Shown here piece after piece: positions 29,936 to 38,701 of a stretch of 64,000 bases of DNA (position 1 is the stretch's first letter; the number at the start of each line of letters is the position of its first letter). The notes beneath the pieces are model-generated. The model worked only from the letters and a program-made list of their open reading frames with translations. It did not search any database and was not told the DNA's origin. The DNA comes from Synechococcus sp. CBW1004 (GTDB lineage: Bacteria > Cyanobacteriota > Cyanobacteriia > PCC-6307 > Cyanobiaceae). The stretch spans positions 3,368,686 to 3,432,685 of the forward strand of contig NZ_CP060397.1 of assembly GCF_015840715.1 (NCBI RefSeq), in the 5' to 3' direction. The translations under genes were made by a program, and so were the position numbers.

Positions 29936-30718
29936 GTGAGGCGCAATCGGCGCTTGCCCCTCGTCCTGGCGCCGTTGCTGCTGCTCAGCGCATGCGGGCC
30001 CAGGCCGCCGCAGGCGCCCTTCCCGGTTCAGACCCTCGCCGATGCCGGACTCAGGCCCCTGAGCGCCGAGGCCCTGCAGGCCTGTGCCACACGACTGGGA
30101 CTGCCGGCGGAGCTGCCCCGCCCGGCCGACCGCACCAACTACGGCGAACGGCAGCGCCTCGATGCCTTCGGCAGGGAGGTGCCGCATACGCCCCAGCTGA
30201 TCGTGCTGCATGAAACCGTGATCTCAGCGCCGGACACCGTCAGGCTGTTCGCCACACCCCACCCCAGGGATGACGATCAGGCCAGCTATCACCTGTTGGT
30301 CGATCGCCTTGGGAACCGGCTGCGGATCGTGCCCGATGCCGGCCGGGCGTTCGGGGCGGGCATGGCGGCGTTCGGCGATTTCACGGTGCGCATCCGGCCG
30401 CAATCGGTGGGTTCGCTGAACAATGTGGCCCTGCATCTCAGCCTGGAGACGCCGCCCGATGGCCGCGGCGACGACGATGCCCATTCGGGCTACACCGAAG
30501 CCCAGTACAAGGCGGCTGCGGCGCAGGTGCTGCTCTGGCAGGCGGCCCACGGCATCCCGATGACCCGTGTGACCACCCACCAGGCAGTGGACCGCAGCCG
30601 CTCGCGCCGCGATCCGCGCAGCTTCCGCTGGGACCGCTTCGAGGCGGCCTGGCGTCAGGCGGTGCAGGCCTGCGGGCTGCCTGCGCAGGCTTACGATCGC
30701 GGCCGGGCGACGATCTGA
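29936..30718 (+). CDS. N-acetylmuramoyl-L-alanine amidase lipoprotein (amidase_2)
   Basis: A zinc amidase of the peptidoglycan-recognition-protein fold: QLIVLHETVISAPDTVRLFATPHPRDDDQASYHLLVDRLGNRLRIVPDAGRAFGAG, then VALHLSLETPP and TRVTTHQAVDRSRSRRDPRSF. Likely zinc ligands are the His of VLHET and of TTHQAVD. The frame is open back to 29762, but GTG at 29936 is preferred: it follows a GGAG 11 bases upstream and yields an ideal lipoprotein signal (MRRNRRLPLVLAPLLLLSAC). Starts at 29885 or 29903 remain possible. The protein probably sits in an outer or inner membrane leaflet facing the wall. Confidence 0.87.
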   Translation: MRRNRRLPLVLAPLLLLSACGPRPPQAPFPVQTLADAGLRPLSAEALQACATRLGLPAELPRPADRTNYGERQRLDAFGREVPHTPQLIVLHETVISAPDTVRLFATPHPRDDDQASYHLLVDRLGNRLRIVPDAGRAFGAGMAAFGDFTVRIRPQSVGSLNNVALHLSLETPPDGRGDDDAHSGYTEAQYKAAAAQVLLWQAAHGIPMTRVTTHQAVDRSRSRRDPRSFRWDRFEAAWRQAVQACGLPAQAYDRGRATI

Positions 30719-30733
30719 GGGGCTGGAGCCGAG

Positions 30734-31270
30734 ATGGAGTTCACCAGCCCTGGATCTGACCGCGTGGGCGAGCTGACAGAGCTCTTCCGTACCAGCTTTG
30801 CCGCCTCCGAAGGTGAGGCTGAGGGTGAGGCGATCGCCAGGCTTGTCTCCAGGTTGTCCAGGGCGATCGATGCGGAGCGTCTGTTCTGCTTCGGTGCTGA
30901 GGAGGATGATGCCCTTGTGGCCGCGATCTTCTTTTCCGAACTTGTCTTCGCCGCCGATGTGCGCGTGTTCATGCTCGCTCCCGTCGCGGTGCTGCGGCCC
31001 TTCCAGCGGCGTGGAATCGGGAAGGATCTGATCCGTTTCGGCCTGGGTGTCATGCAGCAGCGCGGTGTGGAGATTGCGGTCACCTATGGAGATCCGGCCT
31101 TCTATGGCAAGGTCGGCTTTCTGCCGCTGGCGGAGTCCAGCCTGAGGGCGCCGATGCCGCTCTCCATGCCCCAGGGCTGGCTCGGACAGTCGCTCACAGG
31201 CGAGGCGATCCCCACCCTGATCGACCGTCCATCCTGTGTTGCTGCGTTCGAAGACCCCCACTTTTGGTGA
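30734..31270 (+). CDS. GNAT family N-acetyltransferase
   Basis: A 178-residue acetyltransferase resembling the YhbS type. The acetyl-CoA binding motif is LAPVAVLRPFQRRGIGKDLIRFGLG (Q-R-R-G-I-G), followed by the YGDPAFYGKVGFLPL strand typical of that subgroup. The substrate is unknown. It starts 15 bases after the amidase stop and a GGAG lies just upstream of the ATG. Confidence 0.9.
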   Translation: MEFTSPGSDRVGELTELFRTSFAASEGEAEGEAIARLVSRLSRAIDAERLFCFGAEEDDALVAAIFFSELVFAADVRVFMLAPVAVLRPFQRRGIGKDLIRFGLGVMQQRGVEIAVTYGDPAFYGKVGFLPLAESSLRAPMPLSMPQGWLGQSLTGEAIPTLIDRPSCVAAFEDPHFW

Positions 31271-31336
31271 GATCGCGCTCGCTTGATGCTGGCGCCGCAG
31301 CTGCAGCGTTACTGTTGCGCCACCTCAGCTCAAGTC

Positions 31337-31861
31337 ATGTCCGTTCTCGGCCGCGCGGCCATTCTTCAGGCGATCGAGCAGGGTGACATTCAGATCACGC
31401 CCTTTGCAGCGGAACGGGTGGGGCCCGCCTCGGTGGATCTCACGCTCGCCAATTCCTTCCGGGTGTTCCGCAAGGTGCATCAGGTGATCGAGGTGCGCGA
31501 ACACACCGACTATCGCGAGCTCACCGAGAAGATCACCGTTGCCGATGGCCGTCACATCCTGATCATGCCGGGAGAAACGATCCTCGGCATCACGCAGGAG
31601 CGTCTGCGGCTGGGGCCCGGTCTGTGCGGCTGGCTGGAGGGGCGCAGCCGTTTCGCCCGTCTGGGCCTGATGGTGCATATCAGCGCCCCCTTCATGGGTC
31701 CCGGCATCGACAGTCAGCAGGTGCTGGAGATGAGCAATTTCGGTCCCGCTCCCCTGGCGGTGGTACCGGGAATTGCGATCTGTCAGTTCGTGTTTCAGAA
31801 ACTCGAAGGTTCGGAGCAGTATCAGGGTCGCTTCGCCGGCCAGACGCAGGAGAGTTTCTGA
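31337..31861 (+). CDS. dcd: dCTP deaminase-family protein
   Basis: Member of the trimeric dUTPase/dCTP-deaminase family, which controls dUTP/dCTP pools. Motifs: VGPASVDLTLANSFRVFR, LIMPGETILGITQERLRLGPGLCGWLEGRSRFARLGLMVH, and QQVLEMSNFGPAPLAVVPGIAICQFVF, where the Glu after VL matches the catalytic Glu of E. coli Dcd. The long frame opens at 31283, but ATG 31337 (MSVLGRAAILQAIEQG) matches the family N-terminus and gives 174 residues. Confidence 0.9.
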   Translation: MSVLGRAAILQAIEQGDIQITPFAAERVGPASVDLTLANSFRVFRKVHQVIEVREHTDYRELTEKITVADGRHILIMPGETILGITQERLRLGPGLCGWLEGRSRFARLGLMVHISAPFMGPGIDSQQVLEMSNFGPAPLAVVPGIAICQFVFQKLEGSEQYQGRFAGQTQESF

Positions 31862-31912
31862 GGCTCCGGTGCGTCCGATTCCCGTGTCTGCGTGCTGTTC
31901 GCTCCCTGAGGC

Positions 31913-32837
31913 TCACGCATCCCAGACGACGTGCTTTGGATAGGGGCCACCCGGCAGATCCCAGAAGCTGCCATCCACGAAGCGCTGATGGCGATCCAGT
32001 CCGTCGATCCGCGCCAGCTCCTCAGCGCGCAGCTGCAGCTGGGATGCGGCGAGGTTGTCAGCAAGCCGTTCGCGCCGCACCGATTTGGGGATCACGCTGG
32101 TGCCGCAGGCGATCCCCCAGGCCAGCAGGACCCGGGCCGCGCTGCAGCCGTGCGCTGCGGCAATGTCCATGACCTCCGGAATCTGCAGCAGGGGAGAGAT
32201 CGCTCCGGAGGGCGCCAAACCCAGCGGCGAGTAAGCCGTGATGGCGATCTGCTCGCGCCGGCAGAAGGCCATCAACTCGGGTTGCTGCAGCCAGGGGTGC
32301 CGTTCCACCTGGTTCACCGCGGGGCGGATGCGGCAGTGCGGCAGCAGCCCGGCCAGTTTGCGGGCGCTGAAGTTGGAGACGCCGATCTGCCGCACCAGGC
32401 CGGCCTCCACCAGGTCCTCCATCGCCGCCCAGGTGTCGGTCAGGGGCAGCTGCTCCAGCGGGATGAACTCCTCGGCCCGGCTCGGCATCAGTACTCCCGG
32501 TTGCTGGGCCACCGGCCAGTGGATCAGATACAGATCCAGCTGCTCCAGGCCCAGATCGGCCAGGCTGCGCTCCAGAGCCGGTCGCACCAACTCCGGGGAG
32601 TGGCTGTCGTTCCACAGCTTGGAGGTGATCCAGAGGTCGTCGCGCTCCAGCCCCCCCCGCACGCAGGGCTTCCTCCAGGGCGACGCCGATCTCGGCCTCA
32701 TTGCCATAGATGCTGGCGCAGTCGATATGGCGGTAGCCCAGTTCCAGGGCATGGCGCACCGCCGCGCCCACCTCACCCGGGGCCGCCTTCCAGGTGCCGA
32801 GCCCGAGGGATGGGATCGAGGTGAGCGGGGACGCCAT
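31913..32837 (-). pseudogene. aldo/keto reductase gene with frameshift
   Basis: A member of the aldo/keto reductase superfamily broken by one frameshift. Residues 1-62 ([24 protein letters not shown], then [27 protein letters not shown]) are read from 32837. The rest ([47 protein letters not shown] and on to the stop at 31913) is in another frame. The switch falls in a run of eight G on the coding strand (32651-32658); with seven G the frame is continuous at about 308 codons. Catalytic Asp, Tyr, Lys and His ([19 protein letters not shown]) are all retained. It may be a sequencing error, a recent mutation, or a phase-variable tract. Confidence 0.85.
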
Positions 32838-32893
32838 GGGTGGCGGTGCGGCTGGCCCCAGGTTGGCAAGCTGCGGGGGCGAAGGGCGTGCTG

Positions 32894-33454
32894 ATGCCGA
32901 TGAGCCCTCTCCTCCCGGCCGAGCCCCGGCTGTTCCTGGCGGTGCTGGGCGGCAGGGCCCACGGTTGCCACATCGAGCTGCACGATGTTCGCTTTGTGGT
33001 GGGCACCACGATCGATGCGGCCATTCCGGAGCTGCGGCGGCAGTGGTTCGGATCGCGTGAAGGCCTGCACCTCGATGCCTGGATGGCGGTGCAGGCGGTG
33101 GATGGCTGGATGGTGCGTCTGCAGCGCCAGCCCGATGCGCCCCGGCCCGAGCGGCTGTGGTTCGTCAATCTCGGTGCCTACCGCCCGGACTGCCTGGCGG
33201 AGCTGCATCACTTCGGCCTGGTGGTGGCCCGCTCACCCCAGGCGGCCAAGGCGGCGGCCAGGCGTCAGTGGCTCAGGGGCGCACTCCAGCAGCACAAGGA
33301 CGATCTCTGCGCCGTGGATGACTGTCTGGCGATCGAGCAGCTGGAGCTGCTCGGCGGCGAGCGTTGGCACGTGCGGCTCGAACGGCACCCTGAGGGGTTC
33401 AGCCAGCCCCAGGTGCCGGACTGGTTCGGCTACCGGCGGATCGATCGCTCCTGA
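32894..33454 (+). CDS. DUF1543 domain-containing protein
   Basis: The 186-residue product shows two copies of the DUF1543 pattern: [65 protein letters not shown], then [40 protein letters not shown]. Function is unknown. The frame is open from 32840, but ATG 32894 or 32900 fits the family better. It diverges from the frameshifted aldo/keto reductase gene, and its last 25 bases overlap the convergent metallophosphoesterase gene. Confidence 0.85.
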   Translation: MPMSPLLPAEPRLFLAVLGGRAHGCHIELHDVRFVVGTTIDAAIPELRRQWFGSREGLHLDAWMAVQAVDGWMVRLQRQPDAPRPERLWFVNLGAYRPDCLAELHHFGLVVARSPQAAKAAARRQWLRGALQQHKDDLCAVDDCLAIEQLELLGGERWHVRLERHPEGFSQPQVPDWFGYRRIDRS

Positions 33455-34464
33455 GTGTTGCGGCTGATGCTGCCGCTGCGGCCGCTGAGGGTCGCCGGCA
33501 GGCGGTTCCAGGCCAGCGGTTGCCCCGTGGCCACGGCGTAGGTGGTTTCCAGCAGCGACTCGGCCTGCCAGCGCAGATCGAGCGTGGTGAAGGTCTGCTG
33601 GGGTGGGATGGTGCCCTGCAGGAGCCGGCGGGGGCCGCTGCCCAGGGCGCCGAGCTGGATCCGATCGAGCTGGCCGCGGCGGGCGGGAAACCAGGCGTGC
33701 TGATGGCCGCTGATGTAGGCCTGCACCCGCCCCTCCTCCAGCAGGCGCTGCACGGCAGCCGCCTGATCGAGCATCTCGCCGGGGCGATCGCGCCCCTGGC
33801 TGACGCCCGCCAGGGGCAGGTGCCCCACCACCAGCCGCAGCCGCGCCTGGCGGGCCTGCGGACCGGCCAGCTGCCGGCGCGCCCAGTCGAGCTGATCAGC
33901 GGGGATGCGACTGGAGCTGGCATCCCACACCAGGACGAACACCTGCTCCTGCAGGACGCTGTAGTGGAAGGGGAAGTCGGCGGCGTCGACGAAGCGCAGC
34001 CCCAGCGCCTGCCGCCGCGGGCTCCAGAAGCGGCTAACGGCGGCGCGATCGGCCCTGAAGCCCGGGGCGCCGTCGTGGTTGCCCACGGCAGGCAGGAACG
34101 GCACCCCCGCCTGGCGCACCGGTGTGAGCACCGTGCGGGCGAAGCCCTCCCACATCGCATCGAGCTGGGCGGTGCTGAGGCCCGGTTTCTGGCCGGCCAC
34201 CATGTCGCCGGCGCAGATCAGCAGTGCGGGGTTGAGCGCGAGCAGCTGGCGCAGCCCCTGGCTCACCTGGGGGATGTAGGTGGTGGAGCCGTAGCTGCTG
34301 TTGAGGTCGCTGATCAGGCCCAGTCGCAGATCAGGCGCGACCTGCGGTGCGGCTTGCAAGCTGGCCTGAGGTGCGGCGGCGGCACGGCCCCGGGCCAGCA
34401 GCCAGCCCGTGCCTCCCAGTCCGGAGGCGGCGAGCTGAAGCAGCTGGCGGCGGCGCAGGGGCAC
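33430..34464 (-). CDS. metallophosphoesterase, exported
   Basis: Calcineurin-like phosphoesterase of 344 residues. Metal-binding blocks are in order: LGLISDLNSSYG (D-x-N variant of D-x-H), LLICAGDMVAG, AVGNHDG, VVGHLPLAG and ISGHQHAWF. The N-terminus (PLRRRQLLQLAASGLGGTGWLLARGRAAAA) resembles a twin-arginine signal, so the enzyme is likely exported to the periplasm. Start is GTG 34464. The substrate is not predictable; periplasmic phosphate scavenging is one possibility. Its 3' end overlaps the convergent DUF1543 gene. Confidence 0.88.
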   Translation of the reverse strand: MPLRRRQLLQLAASGLGGTGWLLARGRAAAAPQASLQAAPQVAPDLRLGLISDLNSSYGSTTYIPQVSQGLRQLLALNPALLICAGDMVAGQKPGLSTAQLDAMWEGFARTVLTPVRQAGVPFLPAVGNHDGAPGFRADRAAVSRFWSPRRQALGLRFVDAADFPFHYSVLQEQVFVLVWDASSSRIPADQLDWARRQLAGPQARQARLRLVVGHLPLAGVSQGRDRPGEMLDQAAAVQRLLEEGRVQAYISGHQHAWFPARRGQLDRIQLGALGSGPRRLLQGTIPPQQTFTTLDLRWQAESLLETTYAVATGQPLAWNRLPATLSGRSGSISRNTQERSIRR

Positions 34465-34743
34465 GGAGGCACAAGGGTGGGTTGCCGCTCAGCATGGAGC
34501 AGTCGCTCGGCAGCAGGCCAGGGTCCGGGAGCGGCGGCCTGTTCCCGCAGGCCTCATTCCGGGGATGTCTGGGCAGCAGGTGCCGCGCTGAAGCAGGGCC
34601 CATGACTCTGCGGCTTGTCTGAGTCGTCCTCCAGGCGGTGAGCCCCGGATGCATGCGTGCAGGCCAGCTCGGGTGCGCGTGGTGGCCGCTCCGGGCTCCT
34701 GCGGGCGGAGATGATCGGCAGGCGACGCACGCAGTGCTCCTCC

Positions 34744-35862
34744 ATGAACATCGACGGGAAGGCCTGGCGCACCATCGGCCTGGATCCGGGCGGTCGTTCG
34801 GTCTGGGTGATTGATCAGACCGTGCTGCCCCACCGTTTCGAGACCCGCACCCTGACCAGCTGCGAGCAGGCCGCCGAGGCGATCCGCACGATGGTGGTCC
34901 GCGGCGCACCGCTGATCGGCGTCACCGGGGCCTACGGGCTGATGCTGGCCCTGCAGGAGGATCCGTCCGATGGGGTGCTGGCGGCGGCCTTCGAGCAGCT
35001 CAACGCCACCCGGCCCACGGCGGTGAACCTGCGCTGGGCCCTGGAGCGGGTGCGGGATCGCGTGGCCCCGTTGCCCCCTGACCGGCGCGCCGAGGCGGCG
35101 AGGGACGAGGCGGGCGTCATCGCCGAGGAGGACGTGGCGATGTGTGAGGCGATCGGCGACCACGGCCTGGCGATCTTCCAGCAGCTGGCGGCGGCCAGGC
35201 CGGCGGAGCGCCAGGGGCAGCCGTTCCACGTGCTCACCCACTGCAACGCCGGCTGGCTCGCCACGGTCGACTGGGGCACCGCGCTGGCGCCGATCTACAA
35301 GGCCCATCGCAGCGGCATGGCCATCCACGTCTGGGTGGATGAGACGCGGCCCCGCAACCAGGGCGCCAGCCTCACCGCCTTCGAGCTCGGCAAGGAGGGG
35401 GTGCCTCACACCGTGATCGTCGACAACGCCGGCGGCCACCTGATGCAGCACGGTCAGGTGGATTCGGTGATCGTCGGCACCGACCGCACCACCCGTCGCG
35501 GCGACGTCTGCAACAAGATCGGCACCTATCTCAAGGCTCTCGCCGCCCACGACAACGGCGTGCCGTTCTATGTGGCCCTGCCCGCCTCCACCATCGACTG
35601 GACGATCGACGACGGTGTCGCCGAGATCCCGATCGAGGCCCGCAGCGCCGCTGAGGTGACCGCCATCCAGGGCCGGCTCCTGAGCGGCTCCGGAGGCGGC
35701 GAGATCGCCAGCGTGCAGCTCAGCCCCGATGGCAGCGAGGGCTTCAATCCCGCCTTCGATGTCACCCCTGCCCGGCTGGTGACCGCCCTGATCACCGAAC
35801 GCGGCGTGGCACCGGCGACCGAGGCGGGCCTGCGCGGGCTGTACGGCGGCCAGGCGGGCTGA
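34744..35862 (+). CDS. mtnA: S-methyl-5-thioribose-1-phosphate isomerase
   Basis: Methionine-salvage enzyme converting methylthioribose-1-phosphate to methylthioribulose-1-phosphate, a member of the eIF2B-like fold. Motifs: MVVRGAPLIGVTGAYG, LTHCNAGWLATVDWGTALAPIYKAH (catalytic Cys), WVDETRPRNQGASLTAFEL, and VIVGTDRTTRRGDVCNKIGTY (catalytic Asp). ATG 34744 (MNIDGKAWRTIGLD) fits the family and gives 372 residues; earlier in-frame starts at 34711 and 34657 give basic leaders unlike the family. The upstream 279 bases show no riboswitch I could recognise. Confidence 0.94.
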   Translation: MNIDGKAWRTIGLDPGGRSVWVIDQTVLPHRFETRTLTSCEQAAEAIRTMVVRGAPLIGVTGAYGLMLALQEDPSDGVLAAAFEQLNATRPTAVNLRWALERVRDRVAPLPPDRRAEAARDEAGVIAEEDVAMCEAIGDHGLAIFQQLAAARPAERQGQPFHVLTHCNAGWLATVDWGTALAPIYKAHRSGMAIHVWVDETRPRNQGASLTAFELGKEGVPHTVIVDNAGGHLMQHGQVDSVIVGTDRTTRRGDVCNKIGTYLKALAAHDNGVPFYVALPASTIDWTIDDGVAEIPIEARSAAEVTAIQGRLLSGSGGGEIASVQLSPDGSEGFNPAFDVTPARLVTALITERGVAPATEAGLRGLYGGQAG

Positions 35863-35976
35863 GCGAGGTGGCTGCCCCTGCGCCGCAGCGCCGGAGTTCC
35901 AGGCTGCCTTCCCTCCTTTGCTGTCCCCAGCGTTGCCCCAGGCTCCGACAATGGCCCCCCGTTCCGTTGCGTCCCC

Positions 35977-37020
35977 ATGCCCGAGGCCCTCGCCGCCGCC
36001 AGCCCGCCGCCCAACTGGGTGGAGAGCCGCCATCCCCTCGGCTGGGCCATCGACAGGCTGCTGGCGGTGGAGCCGTTGCGGCAGCTGCTCTTCTGGCAGG
36101 CCCGCGGCCTGATCATCCGCACCGCCGAGGGCCGCGGCATCGCCTGGCGACAGCGGCGCGAGCAGCTGCAGGCCGCCGCCGAACCGCTGCTGGCCGAGGT
36201 CACCGATCCGGCCACCCAGGTGCCTGCCTACTACCGCGCCCGCTTCCACGCCTACGACCAGGGCAATCTCTGCTGGCAAGCTGCCTGCGAGGCCGAGCAG
36301 GCCACCGATTCGATGGCGCTCAGGGTGTGGCCGCTGGAGAAGGCGTTGCCCGCCGGGGAGGCCCAGCAGCGGCTGCGGTCGGCGATCTTCAGCGCGATCG
36401 AGCCCAGCCTCTGCGGTCCGGTGCACCGGGCGCTGGATCTCGGCTGCTCGGTGGGCGTCGGCACCCTGGCCCTGCGCGACTGGCTGCAGCAGCGCCAGCA
36501 GGCCCGAGGCGCTGATGCTCCCGTGCAGGTTGAGGGCCTTGATCTCTCGGCCGAGATGCTGGCGGTGGCGAGGGTGCGCGAAGCCGAGCGGCAGGCCGCC
36601 AGGCGCGCGGCTGCCTCTGGCCCGGCTTCAGCCGGCAGCCCTGCCGTCGTCACGGCGCCTCCGATCACCTGGCACCACGCCGCCGCCGAGGCCACCGGCC
36701 TGCCCGCCGGCGCCTACGACCTGATCACCCTGCAGTTCGTCTGCCATGAGCTGCCGGGCGAGGCCACCGGCGCCGTGCTGCGCGAGGCGGCCCGCCTGCT
36801 GCGTCCCGGCGGCGTGATCGCCGTGGTGGATCAGGATCCCGACTCGGAGGTGATCCGGCGGCTGCCGGCCCCGATCGCCACCCTGCTCAAGAGCACCGAG
36901 CCCTACCTGGAGGACTACTTCCGGCTCGATTTCCCTGCGGCCCTGCAGGCGGCCGGCTTCCGGGAGGTGCGGCGCGAGGCGGCCGATCCGCGTCACCGGG
37001 TGCTGGTGGCGACGCGCTGA
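35977..37020 (+). CDS. class I SAM-dependent methyltransferase
   Basis: A 347-residue methyltransferase. Motif I (ALDLGCSVGVGTLALRDWL) is at about residues 152-170, motif II-like VEGLDLSAEMLAVAR follows, then a Pro/Ala-rich insert, YDLITLQFVCHELPGEATGAVLREAARLLRPGGVIAVVDQDP, and a C-terminal EPYLEDYFRLDFPAALQAAGF segment. The N-terminal 110 residues form a family-specific helical extension. Substrate unknown. It follows mtnA, which acts in recycling the SAM by-product methylthioadenosine, but the gap of 114 bases makes co-transcription uncertain. Confidence 0.88.
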   Translation: MPEALAAASPPPNWVESRHPLGWAIDRLLAVEPLRQLLFWQARGLIIRTAEGRGIAWRQRREQLQAAAEPLLAEVTDPATQVPAYYRARFHAYDQGNLCWQAACEAEQATDSMALRVWPLEKALPAGEAQQRLRSAIFSAIEPSLCGPVHRALDLGCSVGVGTLALRDWLQQRQQARGADAPVQVEGLDLSAEMLAVARVREAERQAARRAAASGPASAGSPAVVTAPPITWHHAAAEATGLPAGAYDLITLQFVCHELPGEATGAVLREAARLLRPGGVIAVVDQDPDSEVIRRLPAPIATLLKSTEPYLEDYFRLDFPAALQAAGFREVRREAADPRHRVLVATR

Positions 37021-37023
37021 ACC

Positions 37024-38031
37024 TCAGCTCCAGCCTTGCAGCGCGATCTTGCCCAGGGTGCGGCTGCTGGAGAGCAGGTCATGGGCCTGCTGCAGATGGG
37101 CGGCGCTGATCGGTCCGAGGGTGCGCGTCAGGGTGGAGCGGATCTCGCCGGCTTCCACCAGATCGGCCAGGCGATCGAGGATCCGCCCCTGCGCCAGCTG
37201 GGCCTCGCCCCCCTGGGCGCTGCGGCTGAACATGAACTCCCAGCACAGGCGCACGCTCTTCTCCTTGAGCCGCTCCATCGCCAGCGGTCCCTTGTTGCCC
37301 ACGATCACCAGCATCGAGCCGTGGGGCCGGATCAGCTCGCCCATCGGCTCCCAGTAGGCATCGGTGTCGGCGAAGTTGGCGATCGCATCCACCTGCTCCA
37401 GGCCCAGGGCCTGCAGCTGCGGTGCCAGGGGCTGGCGGTGGTCCACCACGGCCTCGGCACCCAGCTCCCTCACCCATGCCTGGCTGTCGGGTCGTGAGGC
37501 GCTGGCGATCACCCGCAGGCCGGCGCGGCGGGCCAGCTGGATCGCGATCGAGCCGACGCCGCCGGCCGCCCCCAGGATCAGCACCGAGCGCCGGGCCTCC
37601 TCGTTGCCAGGACAGCCGCTGCCCTCCGGATCGAAGCCGATCCCTTCGAACAGCCCTTCCCAGGCCGTGAGCGTCGTGAGCGGCAGGGAGGCGGCCTCGG
37701 CCCAGTTCAGGTTCTCCGGCTTGCGTCCGCAGAGGCGCGCGTCCACCGCCAGCCGCTCGGCGTAGCAGCCGGGGCGTCGGATGTCCCCCGCCACCATCAC
37801 GGCGTCGCCGGGCCGGAAGCGGGTGACGGCCTCGCCGCAGGCCTCCACCACGCCGGCGGCATCCCAGCCCAGGATCCGCCCGTCGCCGCCCGGGGCGATG
37901 CCGGCACGCACCTTGGTGTCCACGGGGTTCACCGCCAGCGCCTCCACCCGCAACAGCACGTCGTCGGGGCCGGGAATCGGGTCGGCCACCACGGCGTCGA
38001 TCAGCTCGGGGGTCGCAAGAACGGCCTTCAT
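37024..38031 (-). CDS. zinc-type alcohol dehydrogenase-like / quinone oxidoreductase (MDR family)
   Basis: A 335-residue member of the medium-chain dehydrogenase/reductase superfamily. The N-terminal GroES-like domain contains VLLRVEALAVNPVDTKVRAG and GWDAAGVVEACGEAVTRFRPGDAV. The NADPH-binding Rossmann motif is LILGAAGGVGSIAIQLARRAGLRVIA, and the C-terminus is typical of the ZADH/quinone-reductase subgroup. The catalytic-zinc Cys is replaced (VNPVDTK), so it is probably a zinc-independent quinone or enone reductase. ATG 38031 (MKAVLATPE) is chosen over an 11-codon longer frame. Substrate unknown. Confidence 0.88.
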   Translation of the reverse strand: MKAVLATPELIDAVVADPIPGPDDVLLRVEALAVNPVDTKVRAGIAPGGDGRILGWDAAGVVEACGEAVTRFRPGDAVMVAGDIRRPGCYAERLAVDARLCGRKPENLNWAEAASLPLTTLTAWEGLFEGIGFDPEGSGCPGNEEARRSVLILGAAGGVGSIAIQLARRAGLRVIASASRPDSQAWVRELGAEAVVDHRQPLAPQLQALGLEQVDAIANFADTDAYWEPMGELIRPHGSMLVIVGNKGPLAMERLKEKSVRLCWEFMFSRSAQGGEAQLAQGRILDRLADLVEAGEIRSTLTRTLGPISAAHLQQAHDLLSSSRTLGKIALQGWS

Positions 38032-38167
38032 GGCAGGGGCTGGAGAGAGACAGGCGCCAGGCACGTTCTACGCCACGCTTCTCTCGGACCGGCCCGTCCT
38101 CCGGGGCATGAGCCGGATCGTCGCTGCCGCCACCGCCCAGGGCCACCGCCCGCGGCATCCCGTTCCC

Positions 38168-38640
38168 TCAGCGCAGCCAGGCCGTCGCGCCTCCTCCCGG
38201 TTCCAGCGCCTGCAGCGCCCGGATGCGCGCCTCCAGGGGCGGATGGCTGGCGAACAGCGACAACCAGCCATCGGGAACGGCGATCTTGAAGGCATTGAGG
38301 CGGCCGCCATCGCGCCGGTCCACCGCGCCGCTGGTCTGGCCCAGCAGCGCCAGGGCCCCGGCCATCGCCGCCGGCCCGGTGAGCTGCGCTGCCCCGGCAT
38401 CGGCGCGGAACTCCCGGTGGCGCGAGAATCAGGCGGTCACCAGGGATCCGGCGATCCCGAGCAGCAGCTCCAGGGGCCAGATCAGGGCCGTCGGCGGGGG
38501 CGGTTGCCGATCACCGTCACGTTCGCTGCGCGGCAGCAGGATCACGATCGCCCGCGCCAGGAACATCACGAAGGCGTTCACCACGCCCTGCAGCAGCGTC
38601 ATCGTCACCATGTCGCCGTTGCCCACGTGGCTCAGCCGTG
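38168..38640 (-). pseudogene. htpX: degenerate htpX (M48 membrane metalloprotease) fragment
   Basis: The minus strand reads LSHVGNGDMVTMTLLQGVVNAFVMFLARAIVILL, then IWPLELLLGIAGSLVTA, a TGA stop, and in the same frame FSRHREFRADAGAAQLTGPAAMAGALALLGQTSG to LFASHPPLEARIRALQ. This is the C-terminal half of the heat-shock protease HtpX. The N-terminal half with the HExxH zinc site is gone: homology begins at the end of that motif (LSH) and is lost upstream. The internal TGA at 38428-38430 stands where family members have Trp. The fragment is clearly a relic. Confidence 0.85.
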
Positions 38641-38701
38641 GCGACGCTCCCGGTCTGCCGCGCTTCGCCGCATAGCCTCAGCCGAGCTCATCCCGCCACC
38701 G

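Noticed and set aside
34465-34743. Possible riboswitch before mtnA
   Set aside because: The 279-base gap was checked for SAM-type conserved cores by eye; none was recognised.
34489-36426. 645-codon minus-strand open frame
   Set aside because: It lies opposite mtnA and the methyltransferase gene, both with conserved motifs.
37781-38701. N-terminal extension of the aldolase/dehydrogenase gene by about 300 codons
   Set aside because: The extension is antisense to the quinone-reductase-like gene and the htpX relic; the class II aldolase similarity starts after ATG 38702.
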